Below, piece after piece: positions 12,400 through 24,000 of a DNA stretch of 64,000 nt. The DNA is from Nematostella vectensis (lineage: Eukaryota; Cnidaria; Anthozoa; Actiniaria; Edwardsiidae): assembly GCF_932526225.1 (NCBI RefSeq), contig NC_064034.1, positions 1,288,001 to 1,352,000 on the forward strand, written 5' to 3'. The translations under genes and the position numbers were made by a program. The notes under the pieces are model-generated. The model did not search any database and had not been told where the DNA came from. It saw only the letters and a list, made by a program, of their open reading frames with translations. Position 1 is the stretch's first letter, and each line of letters opens with the position of its first letter.

Positions 12400-15300
12400 A
12401 TGGAGGAGTGCAGTGGTAACACGAGCACGAATGAAGGTCAAGGGAATGGTACCACATCAACCACCCCTTCTGACAGGGATGCTAATGACATCGTTACTAC
12501 TGAGAGCAGTTCATCTGTAAAACATGACCATATCGTGGATGGTAAAACAGTAAAATCTGAAATAGAACAGCCTGTCATAACAGTGAAGTCCCTTGTTCTA
12601 AGAAATGCTTCAGATATTGTGGTATCAAGTGATGATGAGGTTGAAATTGTAAATATCATTTCTGCTGAGTCAAAAAAGAAGATAATAGGACCTCCAATAG
12701 AGATAAGGTCTGATGGTGAAGAAAAATTGGTGAAAGATGAAATTAAAGTTAGAGCCTGCCCATCACAGGAGAGTAGAACGACATCAGACGATGACGCACC
12801 CCAAGATCAGTGCTCAATATGTCTATGTGAATTTGATAACAAGTCTTTCTTAGATCAGTGTTTTCATATCCTTTCATATTACTACATTGTCTTTATCTGC
12901 CATTCACCTTTTTAACAGCTTGGTACTAGCTTTTACTACTTCCTACATACTACTACCAGCAGTTTAAGTTTGGAAGTGATATTTCACTTGTATATGCTCC
13001 TTAATCATTAGCACATGCCTTCTGTTTCTACTGCATCCTTCAATGGTCGGAGGTGGTGCGGAAATGTCCTTTGTGTAAAGCAACATTTTTTTCTATTATA
13101 CACAGTGTCAAGTCTATGGTGGAGTTTGAACAGGTACGGTGTAGAATCAGTAACTATACACAGTGTCAAGTCTATGGTGGAGTTTGACCAGGTACGGTGT
13201 AGAATCAGTCAACATTCATCATCAAGTTTAGTTATTGAAGAGCAAGCCATTGAGGCAGAGGAGTCTGTGTGCTTATAGCACTATTTTTCTTAGTTTCTTT
13301 TTTCCAATTGGTCTTTGGCTGTCAGGCCTCTATTCCGTTTCCATGATCAGGGTTTCCATAAGAATTTTTTTTCATTTGGGGCCTCTAAATAGGTCAGTTA
13401 CAAAGGTCACTTATTAATTATCATAAAAGTTTTGACATTTGTAGATAACTAGCCATTTAGCTTGCCCTAGCTCGCAGTGGTCTTAATTGTCCTTTGTTAG
13501 AACAGACCATCCAGTGTGAATACCTCAAACCGCCCCTGCCTTTAGGCCTGGGACAACTAGAGATTCAAGGAATTTGAATTAAATTTTAATTGTGTCTCCC
13601 TCCCTGTTACTTTAGCTCTGAGGTGTTTTTGTTTGAGTAGAAAAAAGCATACACCCAATTTTCCGCTGCTATAACTCATTCATTCTACAAATTCCCATCT
13701 CAAATAAGTTTCTTTTTCCAGCATCATCTTCCAGAACCTGCAGAAACGTCTCTCCCCACAGATGCCAATCAGGAGGGTAGGAGGTTCCGTTATCGCACAA
13801 CCTTGGTTGATGGAAGGCCACCATTGCAAAGAAGAGCGAGACCACCAGTGTTAGATGCATGGCAGAGAAGAGAGCAGCAACGCCAGCTTTATCAGTCCAG
13901 GCAGAGACAAAAAGCTGTTATGGCCAAAGAAAAGAGAAGGTAAGAAGCCTGCATACTGTACTTACTACTGTAATCATGCGGATCTTAAAATACCTGTTGT
14001 TACAATTTGTTTATTATTATTTTTAAATAAGCCTTCCATGTGCAGATCAAATATAAGTTAAATTATTTTTATTTATTATCTTTTTTTTCAGAACTGTATA
14101 TGCAAACAACCTATGGGTTCAACATGTCCCTCAGAGAGGAAAGCCAAAGTTTAGAGATATTAGTAAGTGAAAGCATATTAAACCTTTAAGCTGATAGATA
14201 ATTGCTGATGGATAATTGTCAAATGAAAAGGTGCTGAGTTCCTCCGTGCAAACCCTGCCTGCATCCATCGTCTTGTTCCATGGTTGTCTCGTGAGCTGCA
14301 TGTGTTACTGGATGATGACCAAAGCACTGTTGAGCTTGTTATGCCGCTAATAACAAGATTAATCACAAGGTAATATATCACCCATTTAACCTGTTCTTTG
14401 TTACATATTACAGCTGGATTTGTCTTGTTTTGTGTTTGCTCAAAATACTACATCCTTGTCTTGTTTGTTAATTGCACTAAACAATAAACAATCCCTAAAG
14501 TTTGAGTGTCTTCATTGTTCCAAAGAAGACAATTAATTTGAAATCTGGATTTTGAACTAACACAAATCTGACTGCAATGACTAAGTGATGAAACTCACAA
14601 GAACATTGCATTGCTTTAAAATCTGATAACCATGGCAAAAAAGTTGTAAACAGTTGTTTTTATATATATCTCAACAGTCTAAAATTGGCAGTCATTTTCT
14701 CTATCACTCTTTGCCTCTATCTCTTTGACAAATGAAACTATTGTATTTTGCAGGGTTGAGATTCAGTCTGATGAATTTGCTGAGCAGCTACAGCAATTTC
14801 TTTTCGATAAGTCATACCATTTTGCCCATGAGTTTGCTAGCTTTGCTCGCTCTCCATTTGACATGTCAACTTATGATGACAGGGCAGAGTATAACAAGCC
14901 TAAGAACCCTACCTCTGTGGACCCTGGAACGCCCGTGGTATTCCAGAGTAGTTCAACAGGTAATGTGTCTCACATCAGTTAATTCTACCATGTTACAGTG
15001 GTATATCTATATTATTGTCATTTTTAAGTTATGCAAACCTATGTTGAAGAAGCCAAACCCTCTCTTTTGAAGGAAGAAAAAAGCAGCCAACTCCAACCCA
15101 ATTCCAAATCGAGATTAATACTGTATTTGCTAACATTTTCACCTAACCCACTTGTTGCCACTGTTCAAAACAACAAGTAATATTTAAGTACTTTTCTGCT
15201 ATCTAGGATGGGATAGTCCAGACACAGCTTCACCATTGGCAGTTCTGCCAGCAAGTGATACAACCTGTTTATCTGGTTTTACCAGTTTACCTGGCCCATC

Positions 15301-16303
15301 TGGAGTGACAGCTTTCTCTCAACCGTCAAGATGGGATGATGGTCAAACGAATCGTCATCTAAGTAACAATTGGTCACCTCCCTCAGAAGCGAATCCGTAC
15401 ATCCCAACGATCCACATCCGAGATGAAAGCACTTCACCAGAGAGTGTAAGAATGCAAGAAGTAAGCCCATCTTCAGAGACTTCAAGAAGGACTGTGTCCG
15501 GTCATTCAGCTAAAGAAGATAGAACTTCGAAAAAGCGCAAGAAAGCACGCAAACACAAGCGCAAGCGCAAGCATAGCAAACACAAGAGTGAAAAACAATC
15601 GATCGAAAATGGTAGACCCACTCGCACTCAACCTGGAGGGTCACTTAACTCATCTTCGCGGTCACGCACTAAATCGCGTTCGCGATCACGCATTAGATCG
15701 CGTTCACCCGCTAGATCACGTTCGTGGTCACACACTAGATCACGTTCGCGGTCACACACTAGATCACGTTCGCGGTCACACACTAGATCACGATCAAGAT
15801 CTCGCATTAGATCACGTTCGCGATCACAGGAGCTGGATTCACGCACTTTGAGGTCGAAAAAATCTTTCGAGAGGCGGTCTAGGGCATCGCACCGTGAATC
15901 AAGATCACGCAGTAAATCACGCACAAAAAGGGAACGATCTCGTAAAAAATCACGTTCACGAAGCAGGCCACGTTCACGGAGCAGATCACGCGGAGATTCT
16001 TTGACTGGGTTCCACTCGACTTCATTAAGTGACAGATCACACAAAACGGCTGGAGCATCACGATCACGTCAAGTGGAACCGAACTCCAAGGAGGATCGCT
16101 CACTTCCGGCACCGGCGTCTCCAACGGAAGCGGAAATGAAACAAGAGATAGCTGAACTCGAGATACGCATAGCCGCTGACCGCAAAAGGTTGCTTGAACT
16201 TTTACAGAAACAGAAAGAGCGAAAGACTGAGGAGGCTCATGAGAATGTGGATGGCTGTGGCGGAGAGGAGACTTGTGACAAGAATATTCTGAGTGACAGC
16301 TGA
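12400..16303 (+). CDS. TOPORS: TOPORS-like RING E3 ubiquitin/SUMO ligase with RS domain
   Basis: Seven exons join in frame to about 771 aa: 12400-12865, 13015-13133, 13722-13939, 14092-14162, 14231-14369, 14754-14959, 15207-16303. A C3HC4 RING starts near residue 138 (CSICLCEF, CFHAFCFYC, CPLCK). Just before it DIVVSSDDE and EIVNIIS look like SUMO-interacting motifs. After the RING come the TOPORS signature blocks RRFRYRTTL, FRRxNPACIHRLVPWLSREL-like sequence and HEFASFARSPFDMS. The last exon encodes an Arg/Ser repeat domain (about 15650-16000) and a C-terminal coiled coil. TOPORS is a nuclear ligase acting on p53, topoisomerase I and chromatin substrates in vertebrates. The intron inside the RING has AT-AC ends (see findings). 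The acceptor at 14230 has a poor pyrimidine tract, but the phase and the protein match support it. Confidence 0.93.
12866..13014 (+). other. Probable U12-type AT-AC intron in TOPORS
   Basis: The intron starts ATATCCTTT, the exact U12 5' splice-site consensus, and ends in GCAC. TCCTTAATC, matching the U12 branch-point consensus, lies about 15 bp from the 3' end. Joining the exons at C|AT restores the RING His in CFHAFCFYC. No GT-AG alternative here keeps the RING intact. Confidence 0.88.
13097..13212 (+). repeat. 58-bp tandem duplication spanning TOPORS exon 2 donor
   Basis: TATACACAGTGTCAAGTCTA and the following bases through the donor CAGGTACGG and into the intron are present twice, offset by 58 bp, with one main mismatch (GAACAG versus GACCAG). 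The donor at 13134 is thus copied at 13192. Using the second donor would shift the frame and meet a TGA. Confidence 0.95.
15650..16000 (+). repeat. Coding RS-dipeptide repeat in TOPORS
   Basis: Short tandem units such as CGTTCGCGGTCACACACTAG encode SHTRSRSR and related RS-rich peptides. The repeat is in the TOPORS reading frame and resembles the Arg/Ser region of the vertebrate protein in position, between the FASFARSPF block and the C-terminal coiled coil. Confidence 0.85.
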
Positions 16304-16804
16304 TCGTTATTCCGCTATTTTTGATGTAACATTCGCCAAAAATTAAACAAAAGCGAAAATTATTTTACCATCATGATAATAGCTAAAATAAAATTTTAAG
16401 AAAGTTTTGTCTGTGTTATTGTTTTGACCGTTTTGCCTTTGCATTAGTCTCCTTTCGTGACTCGGACACGAGCGGCTGCAAAGGAGACTACCTTAGGATC
16501 TGATAGACGTCCGGGGCAAATGCAAACAAGCTGAACTCACTTTGCGCGGACTCTTGTCTTTCGGACAACTGCGACTAGCACGGAAAACTCGCCCATTTAC
16601 TAACATCTAACGCGACATTTTAGACTTCAGTAAACTCTCGCCATCAGGAATTTCCAACCCCCTGGAAAAAAAGTAAATACAGTAACTGTTAAGGAAAATG
16701 GGCATTGATACCCCTCCCCCCCCCGGAATTTCCAATCCCCTCTATGAGGGGTATGGATATTTTCTGGAACTACACATTAAAGATAGCGGCGTTCGAACGC
16801 CAGT

Positions 16805-16843
16805 CCAGCGAAATACAAAAAAAAGAGGCCTCTGCTAGCAGGG
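16805..16843 (+). mobile_element. Half copy of a fold-back element
   Basis: CCAGCGAAATACA followed by A-rich sequence and AGAGGCCTCTGCTAGCAGGG matches the right arm of the palindromic element at 62705-62807. Only one arm is recognisable here. Confidence 0.75.
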
Positions 16844-16857
16844 AAGAATAGCACTAA

Positions 16858-17074
16858 AGCCCCATCTACACACTAACAATTTTTAGTTGACAACTGTATT
16901 TGTTGGCATCTACACTAGCAATTTTTCATGTATGAATAGTTGAATTGCCCAAAAAAGCAAACCTGCTAGCTTTTGAGCTACTATAGTTGCCACATTAAAA
17001 ATTGCCGACTTTGCTGCATCTACACTAGCAAACAAAAATTGTCAACTAAAAATTGGTAGTGTAGATGGGGCTTA
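16858..17074. mobile_element. MITE, about 216 bp
   Basis: Terminal inverted repeats: GCCCCATCTACAC with AACAATTTTTAGTTGACAA on the left, and its inverse TTGTCAACTAAAAATTGG with GTAGATGGGGC on the right. The inner part repeats CATCTACACTAGCAA. The flanks are TAAA-like on both sides. There is no coding capacity, so it is a non-autonomous DNA element. Confidence 0.85.
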
Positions 17075-17436
17075 AATGTATCAAATTTTATAGGCCACTT
17101 AAATCATTTTTCACTTTTTCTCCTTGTAACATTTTGCCCTGAACCACCTATACCAACTTAAATCGACAGAATAATTTTTATGCCTTTATTGTCGAATTTG
17201 CCTTGCTCGGTAAGCAGGTGTCTAGCTGAAACTAGATTTTCCTTTAAGTAATTACAGGACAATTTGTTCGGTACACAGGAAATCATGAGAGATAAAGTCG
17301 AGTATCTATTAGAGGTGTGCTTGTATGTGCTGTTGTTATCAACATTTCAACTCTCGTGCCACCCACTTTCGTATGCAAAATTTACTTTTCTAAGCTTTTG
17401 TAAGCAAATAAAACTTGTAAGAATGACACTTGTGAG

Positions 17437-17546
17437 AGTTAACCTGTGAGCAACCTGTGAGAGTTATTATCAGGATTAAGTAAAGCAACCTTGCTCGCGT
17501 AAATAAAATTATATCTAAAGAGAATTAAAAAGATGGCAACCATATC
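17437..17546 (+). repeat. Dispersed repeat, inverted partner of 28997-29124
   Basis: GAGAGTTAACCTGTGAGCAA through AAAAAGATGGCAACC is present again in reverse complement at 28997-29124 with only small differences. The two copies are about 11.5 kb apart and flank the secreted-protein and LRR-GPCR genes. Confidence 0.9.
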
Positions 17547-17827
17547 AGTTAAGCATTTAAAATTTGTTAAACATTGACAAGACAAAGGTTTAAATAACTA
17601 ATGCATCGTGAAATCTACTTGAGAATGGCTTATAAAAGTGCGCGAGTTTCCTCAACGCTTCACAAGCGGTATTGAATTATCCAAGGACGGCCCCCAAAGG
17701 TAGGAATGAGGGGTTTTGAAAAACGTCAAAAAATGTTTATGCTTTGTCTGTGGACTCTCGACTTGAGCCGGGTATGGGTGGGTTTATGTCGCAAAGAACA
17801 ATTATTTGTGTATTATTATGTATATAA

Positions 17828-17893
17828 TACATCAAAAACTGGAAATCGACTCTGCCAAATTTTCGTCTTTAATAAGACTTCTTCAGGGCAGAC
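17828..17893 (+). repeat. Dispersed repeat, direct copy at 54690-54768
   Basis: The stretch beginning AAAAACTGGAAATCGACTCT and ending CTTCTTCAGGGCAGA is almost identical to a segment in ANKRD13C intron 10. It is probably a fragment of an interspersed element. Confidence 0.9.
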
Positions 17894-18599
17894 TGAAGAA
17901 GGTGAATCGTTACAAGCTTATTTACATCAGAATAGTGGCGCGAGACGCAAAAACATTACAACTGACAAAAACGCGCATTTTCTAGAATAGCGCGCGCTAT
18001 GGATAAAAAGAATTTACACATCTCTACGTGGGTTCCTACTACAAAAAAAGTCATCACTATTAAGACCCCGCGGGTAGATAGACTTAAGCCGATAAGCCCA
18101 CTGGCCTTCCCTTTCCCTAAGCTGAGCCTCAGAGTTACACTTATCTATAAGTTGTACCATAACATTATTAAGACCTAAATGATATGTATATATGTGTATT
18201 TCCGTGTGATGAGAGGAGAAATTTGATGCTTCTTATAAGGGTTTCTTTTAAGCAAAAAGTCCATTGACTATTGAAGCTCATGAACTTAGGGCTTTTACTT
18301 GATGTGTGTTTCCAAATATGATTAGCTTGCATCCATTTGTTTTCAATCGAAATTTATCTAGAGGCGAAGAGCTATTTTACCGGATCAGCTCTTTCTTTAA
18401 TTAGTTAACCACAAGTAACCAAAAAGCGGTACGCACACGGCTGAAAGGGTTCAGGGGTGTAGCTATTGTTTTTTTGGATCCGTTTTTTTCTTTCGCGACA
18501 TTACACGCAAAACTAGCAATTACCCAGCCAGGCACGTATCAATCAAACGTCCAATAAAATAGGAAGGAAATCAGAATTGTACAATTTCGCACGTGCACA

Positions 18600-18640
18600 C
18601 TGGCTTATAAATGTAGCCATTTTGCTAGGGTAGCAAAAAT
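18600..18640 (+). promoter_or_regulatory. TATA-box promoter of the secreted-protein gene
   Basis: GGCTTATAAATG lies about 160 bp before the start codon at 18769. It is the clearest TATA box seen upstream of any gene in the window and suits a regulated, tissue-specific secreted product. Confidence 0.5.
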
Positions 18641-18768
18641 ATTCATACCTATACGCATTAAATCGTTCAGGACTCAAAGTGTTTCTAGTTACATCGTCAA
18701 GATTGTGTTGTCTTCTTCATCACCATCAGCTGTGCAGGTGAACCCCTTGTTCTAGTGCAGACGCCGTC

Positions 18769-20403
18769 ATGAAAAGCTCTCTGCTGTTCTTACTGGTTCT
18801 TCTATGTGTGCTCGATCTAGCACTCACAGGTTGGTCAACTTACAGGGATCATATGTATGATGTCTGCGGTGTAGAAGTTACATTGAGATATGGTTAATGA
18901 TTTCTGAAAGATGTTACTGTTAAAATATTGCTGTTCAACTGCAATTTTACATCTCTAAACAGATAATAGAGCGTACCAAATTACTAAAAGTTTGTAGTTT
19001 TTCCCAAGAGCTTGCATGGGGCACGTTATTAGACACACTTGTTCCGCCTTAGCTTTCTGGCGAAATGCAAAGTGACACCGCAAAGTGATATCTCGAGCTA
19101 TCTGTTAAAAAAAAACATGCAAATATTAGATGGGAATACACTTGGATGCTTTTATATTACGGCCCATATACACTTCAAACTTTCAAGAGATGGTTGATGA
19201 ACGAATTCTTGTTTGTGTTGTAATAAAACTGCGCCATCTTTTTTTCACTGCCAGATAGCGCTGCTGCGTTATTCAAAGTCAACGAGCCGCTACCGTTTTT
19301 CACGCCCTTCCAAATCAACACGATAACAGTCGGGGAGCCAAAGAAGTTCCACAAAATATACCAAATGTTTAAAAAACCCAGCCTAATCATCTCCAGCGTA
19401 AACATAACCTGTATAAGCGCGTCCAAATGTCCAAATGATAAACTTTCTATCTCATTACCAGCTACGTTGTTTTTCTCAGAGACATGCAGTTCCTCTAGTC
19501 CTATCCGCGAAGTGTATGTGATGAAAAGGCGGCTCCGATTATCTCCGTTCAGTCTCTGCTACATGTCGCACACGGCCCTGCTCGTTCACACCGCTGATAA
19601 CAAGGATTGCGTGATCGAATACCTCGTGGATGGCCGAGCCCATCTGTATGATGCTAGACCCACGCTCAGATGGCGCTGCTGGTTCAAGGTCAGTATACGG
19701 GGACTGTCAACTAACACTAAGATTGGTGTGGTATTATGGGTCAGTATATGGTGACTATCACCGGTGACTATCACTGGGATTGATGTGATATCCGAGGTCA
19801 TACACGGTGACTATCACTAAGATTTGCATAGTACATGTGGTGTGGTTCTTTGGTAGTGAGGTATCTTGTGGTTCTTGAGGTATAAGTGATATCTAGCATG
19901 TGATTGTGTGTGTGCGTATGGTTCATAGTTCAAGCGTTCAGTATATGTGAATGACTGTATTTTTGTGTTTTTATTTCCCTACCTAGAAATGCTATGTAAT
20001 GCGCATGGCTGACAACCAAGGTCACATGTACTTCTGGGAACGCGACCTGTACAGTCAACATCTGTCCAGGGCCTACTCGAGTATTACCCCACAGGAGGCC
20101 CGCGATAAGATGCAAAAACTGATGGGATATGACTACGATTTGCTCAAACACAACTGCCACCACGCGCAGCAAAAGCTGCGAACTAGCTGGGGTTTACATG
20201 TCCAGAACCCGTACACAGATGCGAAGTCCGTCTGCACCTGCTTGCCTCGATGGGTCCCTCACTCTCTGAGGAGGTTCTATGAGAAGGTCTCGAGGCTCTG
20301 TAAAAAGGTCATTGGACATGACGATGATGATGATGATGACGATGATGATAAGCGCGCTTTGCGTGAAGGCACTCGCCGTGTTGCAGGCCTAGCACGTGCA
20401 TGA
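18769..20403 (+). CDS. Secreted protein, possible permuted papain/LRAT-like fold
   Basis: Three exons, 18769-18829, 19255-19688 and 19987-20403, join to 303 aa. Exon 1 alone encodes a signal peptide (MKSSLLFLLVLLCVLDLALT). The second exon has Cys-rich blocks and ends in a segment with SHTALLVHTADN; the third has YDLLKHNCHHAQQKL. A His-containing strand followed by an NC motif ahead of a helix is the pattern of circularly permuted papain-like proteins (LRAT, PPPDE, YiiX). The proposed dyad, His of SHTALLVH and Cys of HNC, is inference. The C-terminus has CTCLPRW, a run of ten Asp and then LysArg, a possible proprotein-processing or enteropeptidase-like site. An AATAAAG polyadenylation signal follows near 20495. 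I do not know a named orthologue. Confidence 0.8.
19689..19830 (+). repeat. Degenerate tandem copies after the exon 2 donor of the secreted-protein gene
   Basis: The donor GGTCAGTATACGGGGACT at 19688 recurs as GGTCAGTATATGGTGACT at about 19739 and, more degenerate, as GGTCATACACGGTGACT near 19796. Each copy is followed by ATCAC(T)AAGATT-like sequence. Confidence 0.75.
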
Positions 20404-21066
20404 GGCTATTAATGTTATAGCAGCTATAAACGTGATTATAGAAAAACGTAAGAATATGATTTCACGCTCACTTGTAAAAAGTGCATTTGCATTAATAAAG
20501 TTTGGAGAACCCTGTTTAATGCTTCACAGTAAAATGGTTTACACAAGTGTTTTATGTACAAGGTGTTCCACAAAACCCTCCCCCACTTACGCTATGATAA
20601 ATGACTGACGTCTGTGTGCAAACGCTAAATGCTTACTCGAGCTATGTACTAGCTTCTGTCGTGCAATCATTCGTCATACAAAATTACAAATATCGGGAAA
20701 TGCAGCTTTGTTTTTCGTTTTTTTTTTCCCCTTGAAAACTCATAGCCTTCTGTTACCGCGTGACATTGAATCCGAAATCTTGATTTTGTTTTCGCGATAA
20801 ATCACTGATTTAGCCGATAGTATATTCGATAACCACTGACCCAAGAACCACTTGTGCCCTAGAGAAGACCTGCCAGTACGCGCACGTAAAAGCCATAAGG
20901 TAATAACACGTTATCTAACGAATGGCCCCATCAAGCTAAAAAGCTTTCGTATGAACCTGTTGAGTTTTACAAATGGCAAAAACGTCGGTGTTGCCGGTGG
21001 CGACAGGCAGACGGAGGATAGGGGCTTCCCAGCGTCCTAAGCGCTATCCCTCTAAAGCCGTCACCT
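20404..21066. other. Convergent intergenic region
   Basis: This holds the 3' ends of the secreted-protein gene (+) and the LRR-GPCR gene (-). Apart from the AATAAAG signal near 20495 nothing was recognised. Confidence 0.5.
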
Positions 21067-24000
21067 TCAAATATTCGGTTGCTGTTGTAGCAGAGCCAAC
21101 GCCTTATTGCGCATGCGCTGAGCACAATGTCTGGCTCCTGTTGTAAACTTCCGGTTCCCAAACGCGAATAGACAAGGATTCACGCACGCGTTAAAGACCA
21201 AACACATGGGCGGGACCCATCGCCTAATAAGGGCATCAATGACGTCATTACCGTGGAGGCTGATGTAGTTTGTGGCGAACGTGAACATGGCGATGTTAGG
21301 CACGGCGAAGAAGACGAAGTTTGAGAGAGTGATGAGGCCGATGCGTCGAGCAAGTCGGGACTCTCTCTTTGATCTTCCAGACTGCGTGCATGACTTCTTA
21401 GCAGCTATATAGATATGAATGTATAAGGAGACAACCACAATGTATACAGAAAGAAACAATATCATCAAGCACTGGCTGAGGAGGACTCCTTTCTCGGGCA
21501 TGAAATTCCTCACCATGATGCACATGATCGTGCCGGAGATCTTCCTTGTGTCGTATCTCTCCAGGGGGATACCGAGAGCTAGCGCGGCGACCCACGAGGC
21601 GGGAAGTAGAATGGAAGCGAGGCTCCGGGTCAGTCTTAGATGGGGCTTCATGCAGTGTACGATTGTCATGTATCGCTCAACCGTGACAAGTAGACACGTT
21701 AGCGCACTGAGGAACTGGCCGAGCACAAAGATCATCCAGAAATAAGGACAAATATTCAGCCGGTAGAATTTAGATGCAACCATAGAAGTGGCCGAGCCGT
21801 TGCCAACTGCTGCCCCTATGGCATAAACACCAATGAGAAAGTCACACAGGGACAAATGAGCGATTAGCAAAAACGCCACCGAGGAGCGCAAATACTTCAT
21901 GCACACAATCACCGTAAACACCACCAGATTGAGGCCCATTGCGCATAGCCCCAGGGTGTACACCAGTGGCCGCAATTTCCTAAAGGCGCGCAGGCATCTG
22001 TCCTGGCGTAGCATTTTTACTGGAGTCAAAGACGTCAAAGATAGGGTGCAATTATGTCTCTTGCAAAATCCATTAAAGTAAACCATCTTTTTCCTGGTAC
22101 TGTCCAGTTGTTGGTAATGTTCCTTAGGGTAGTACACGCAGCCGCGATAAGTTGAGAGCACAATATCCAGTAGAAACTCCCGCGAGATGTTATTCACCCG
22201 CCTCAAGCTGCAGTCTACACAGCGCGTGGTGATGGTGCCTGTTATCAGCTGCGCAGTAGTCCTACGCAGCAGATCCTTGCGCATAACGAATCCCGGGTTA
22301 CCCCACACGTGTAGCTGCTGTAGGGCGGGTAGATTTTTGCTGAGTACCCCTTGCCAGGTTTTCAGCTTATTGTGACGCACATCCCTAGAGATGAATTAGA
22401 ATTAAGAAATGTTGGAGTTTGTTTTGCAGATGGCCAACTACGCCGCCATTTTACGCGGCAGCACGGAGCTAAGTCTATCAAAGTATCCATTTCCATCGAT
22501 AGATCCAAGCAAGTAGCTTAGATATCTTCAATCAAATATCGTCAATTAAGTATCAGACTTAGTAAATGGTTACATTTTGAATTTATTGTTGGCACTGTAT
22601 TTTCACATTTTGCCAGTGCTTATTGTGTATAGGCAAGGCCTTCTATACATAATCTATGTACAACCCCATACATGATTTAATATATGTACAATCGTTTTAT
22701 AACTAATACATAGTACAAACTTGTTATACATACAGAAGCCTTAGTCTGACCAGTCCCTCGAAGGCGGCGCGGGCGATTTTTGTTATATGGTTATGGTCAA
22801 GATAGCTGAAAACATCGTAAAGCATAGCGTTAGTCGTATAAAGCATAGCGTTAGTCACATAAAGCATAGCGTTAGTCGTATAAAGCATAGCGTTAGTCGT
22901 ATAAAGCATAGCGTTAGTCATATAAAGCATAGCGTTAGTCATATAAAGCATAGCGTTAGTCATATAAAACATAGCGTTAGTCGTATAAAGCATAGCGTTA
23001 GTCACATAAAGCATAGCGTTAGTCGTATAAAGCATAGCGTTAGTCGTATAAAGCATAGCGTTAGTCACATAAAGCATAGCGTTAGTCACATAAAGCATAG
23101 CGTTAGTCACACAAAGCATAGCGTTAGTCATATAAAGCATAGCGTTAGTCATATAAAGCATAGCGTTAGTCCTATAAAGCATAGCGTTAGTCATATAAAG
23201 CATAGCGTTAGTCGTATAAAGCATAGCGTTAGTCACATAAAGCATAGCGTTAGTCACATAAAGCATAGCGTTAGTCACATAAAGCATAGCGTTAGTCATA
23301 TAAAGCATAGCGGTAGTCACATAAAGCATAGCGTTAGTCACATAAAGCATAGCGTTAGTCGTATAAAGCATAGCGATAGTCACATAAAGCATAGCGTTAG
23401 TCACATAAAGCATAGCGTTAGTCGTATAAAGCATAGCGTTAGTCGTATAAAGCATAGCGTTAGTCACATAAAGCATAGCGTTAGTCACATAAAGCATAGC
23501 GTTAGTCATATAAAGCATAGCGTTAGTCATATAAAGCATAGCGTTAGTCGTATAAAGCATAGTGTTAGTCACATAAAGCATAGCGTTAGTCATATAAAGC
23601 ATAGCGTTAGTCGTATAAAGCATAGCGTTAGTCATATAAAGCATAGCGTTAATCACATAAAGCATAGCGTTAGTCGTATAAAGCATAGCGTTAGTCGTAT
23701 AAAGCATAGCGTTAGTCACATAAAGCATAGCGTTAGTCGTATAAAGCATAGCGATAGTCACATAAAGCATAGCGTTAGTCACATAAAGCATAGCGTTAGT
23801 CGTATAAAGCATAGCGTTAGTCGTATAAAGCATAGCGTTAGTCACATAAAGCATAGCGTTAGTCACATAAAGCATAGCGTTAGTCATATAAAGCATAGCG
23901 TTAGTCATATAAAGCATAGCGTTAGTCGTATAAAGCATAGTGTTAGTCACATAAAGCATAGCGTTAGTCATATAAAGCATAGCGTTAGTCGTATAAAGCA

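Larger units (their letters stand above)
16304..18768. other. Intergenic region with MITE-like elements, no gene seen
   Basis: No convincing exon was found. It holds a fold-back element fragment near 16805-16843, a MITE at 16858-17074 and dispersed repeat copies at 17437-17546 and 17828-17893. A TATAAA at about 18605, in GGCTTATAAATG, lies some 160 bp upstream of the next start codon. Confidence 0.6.
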
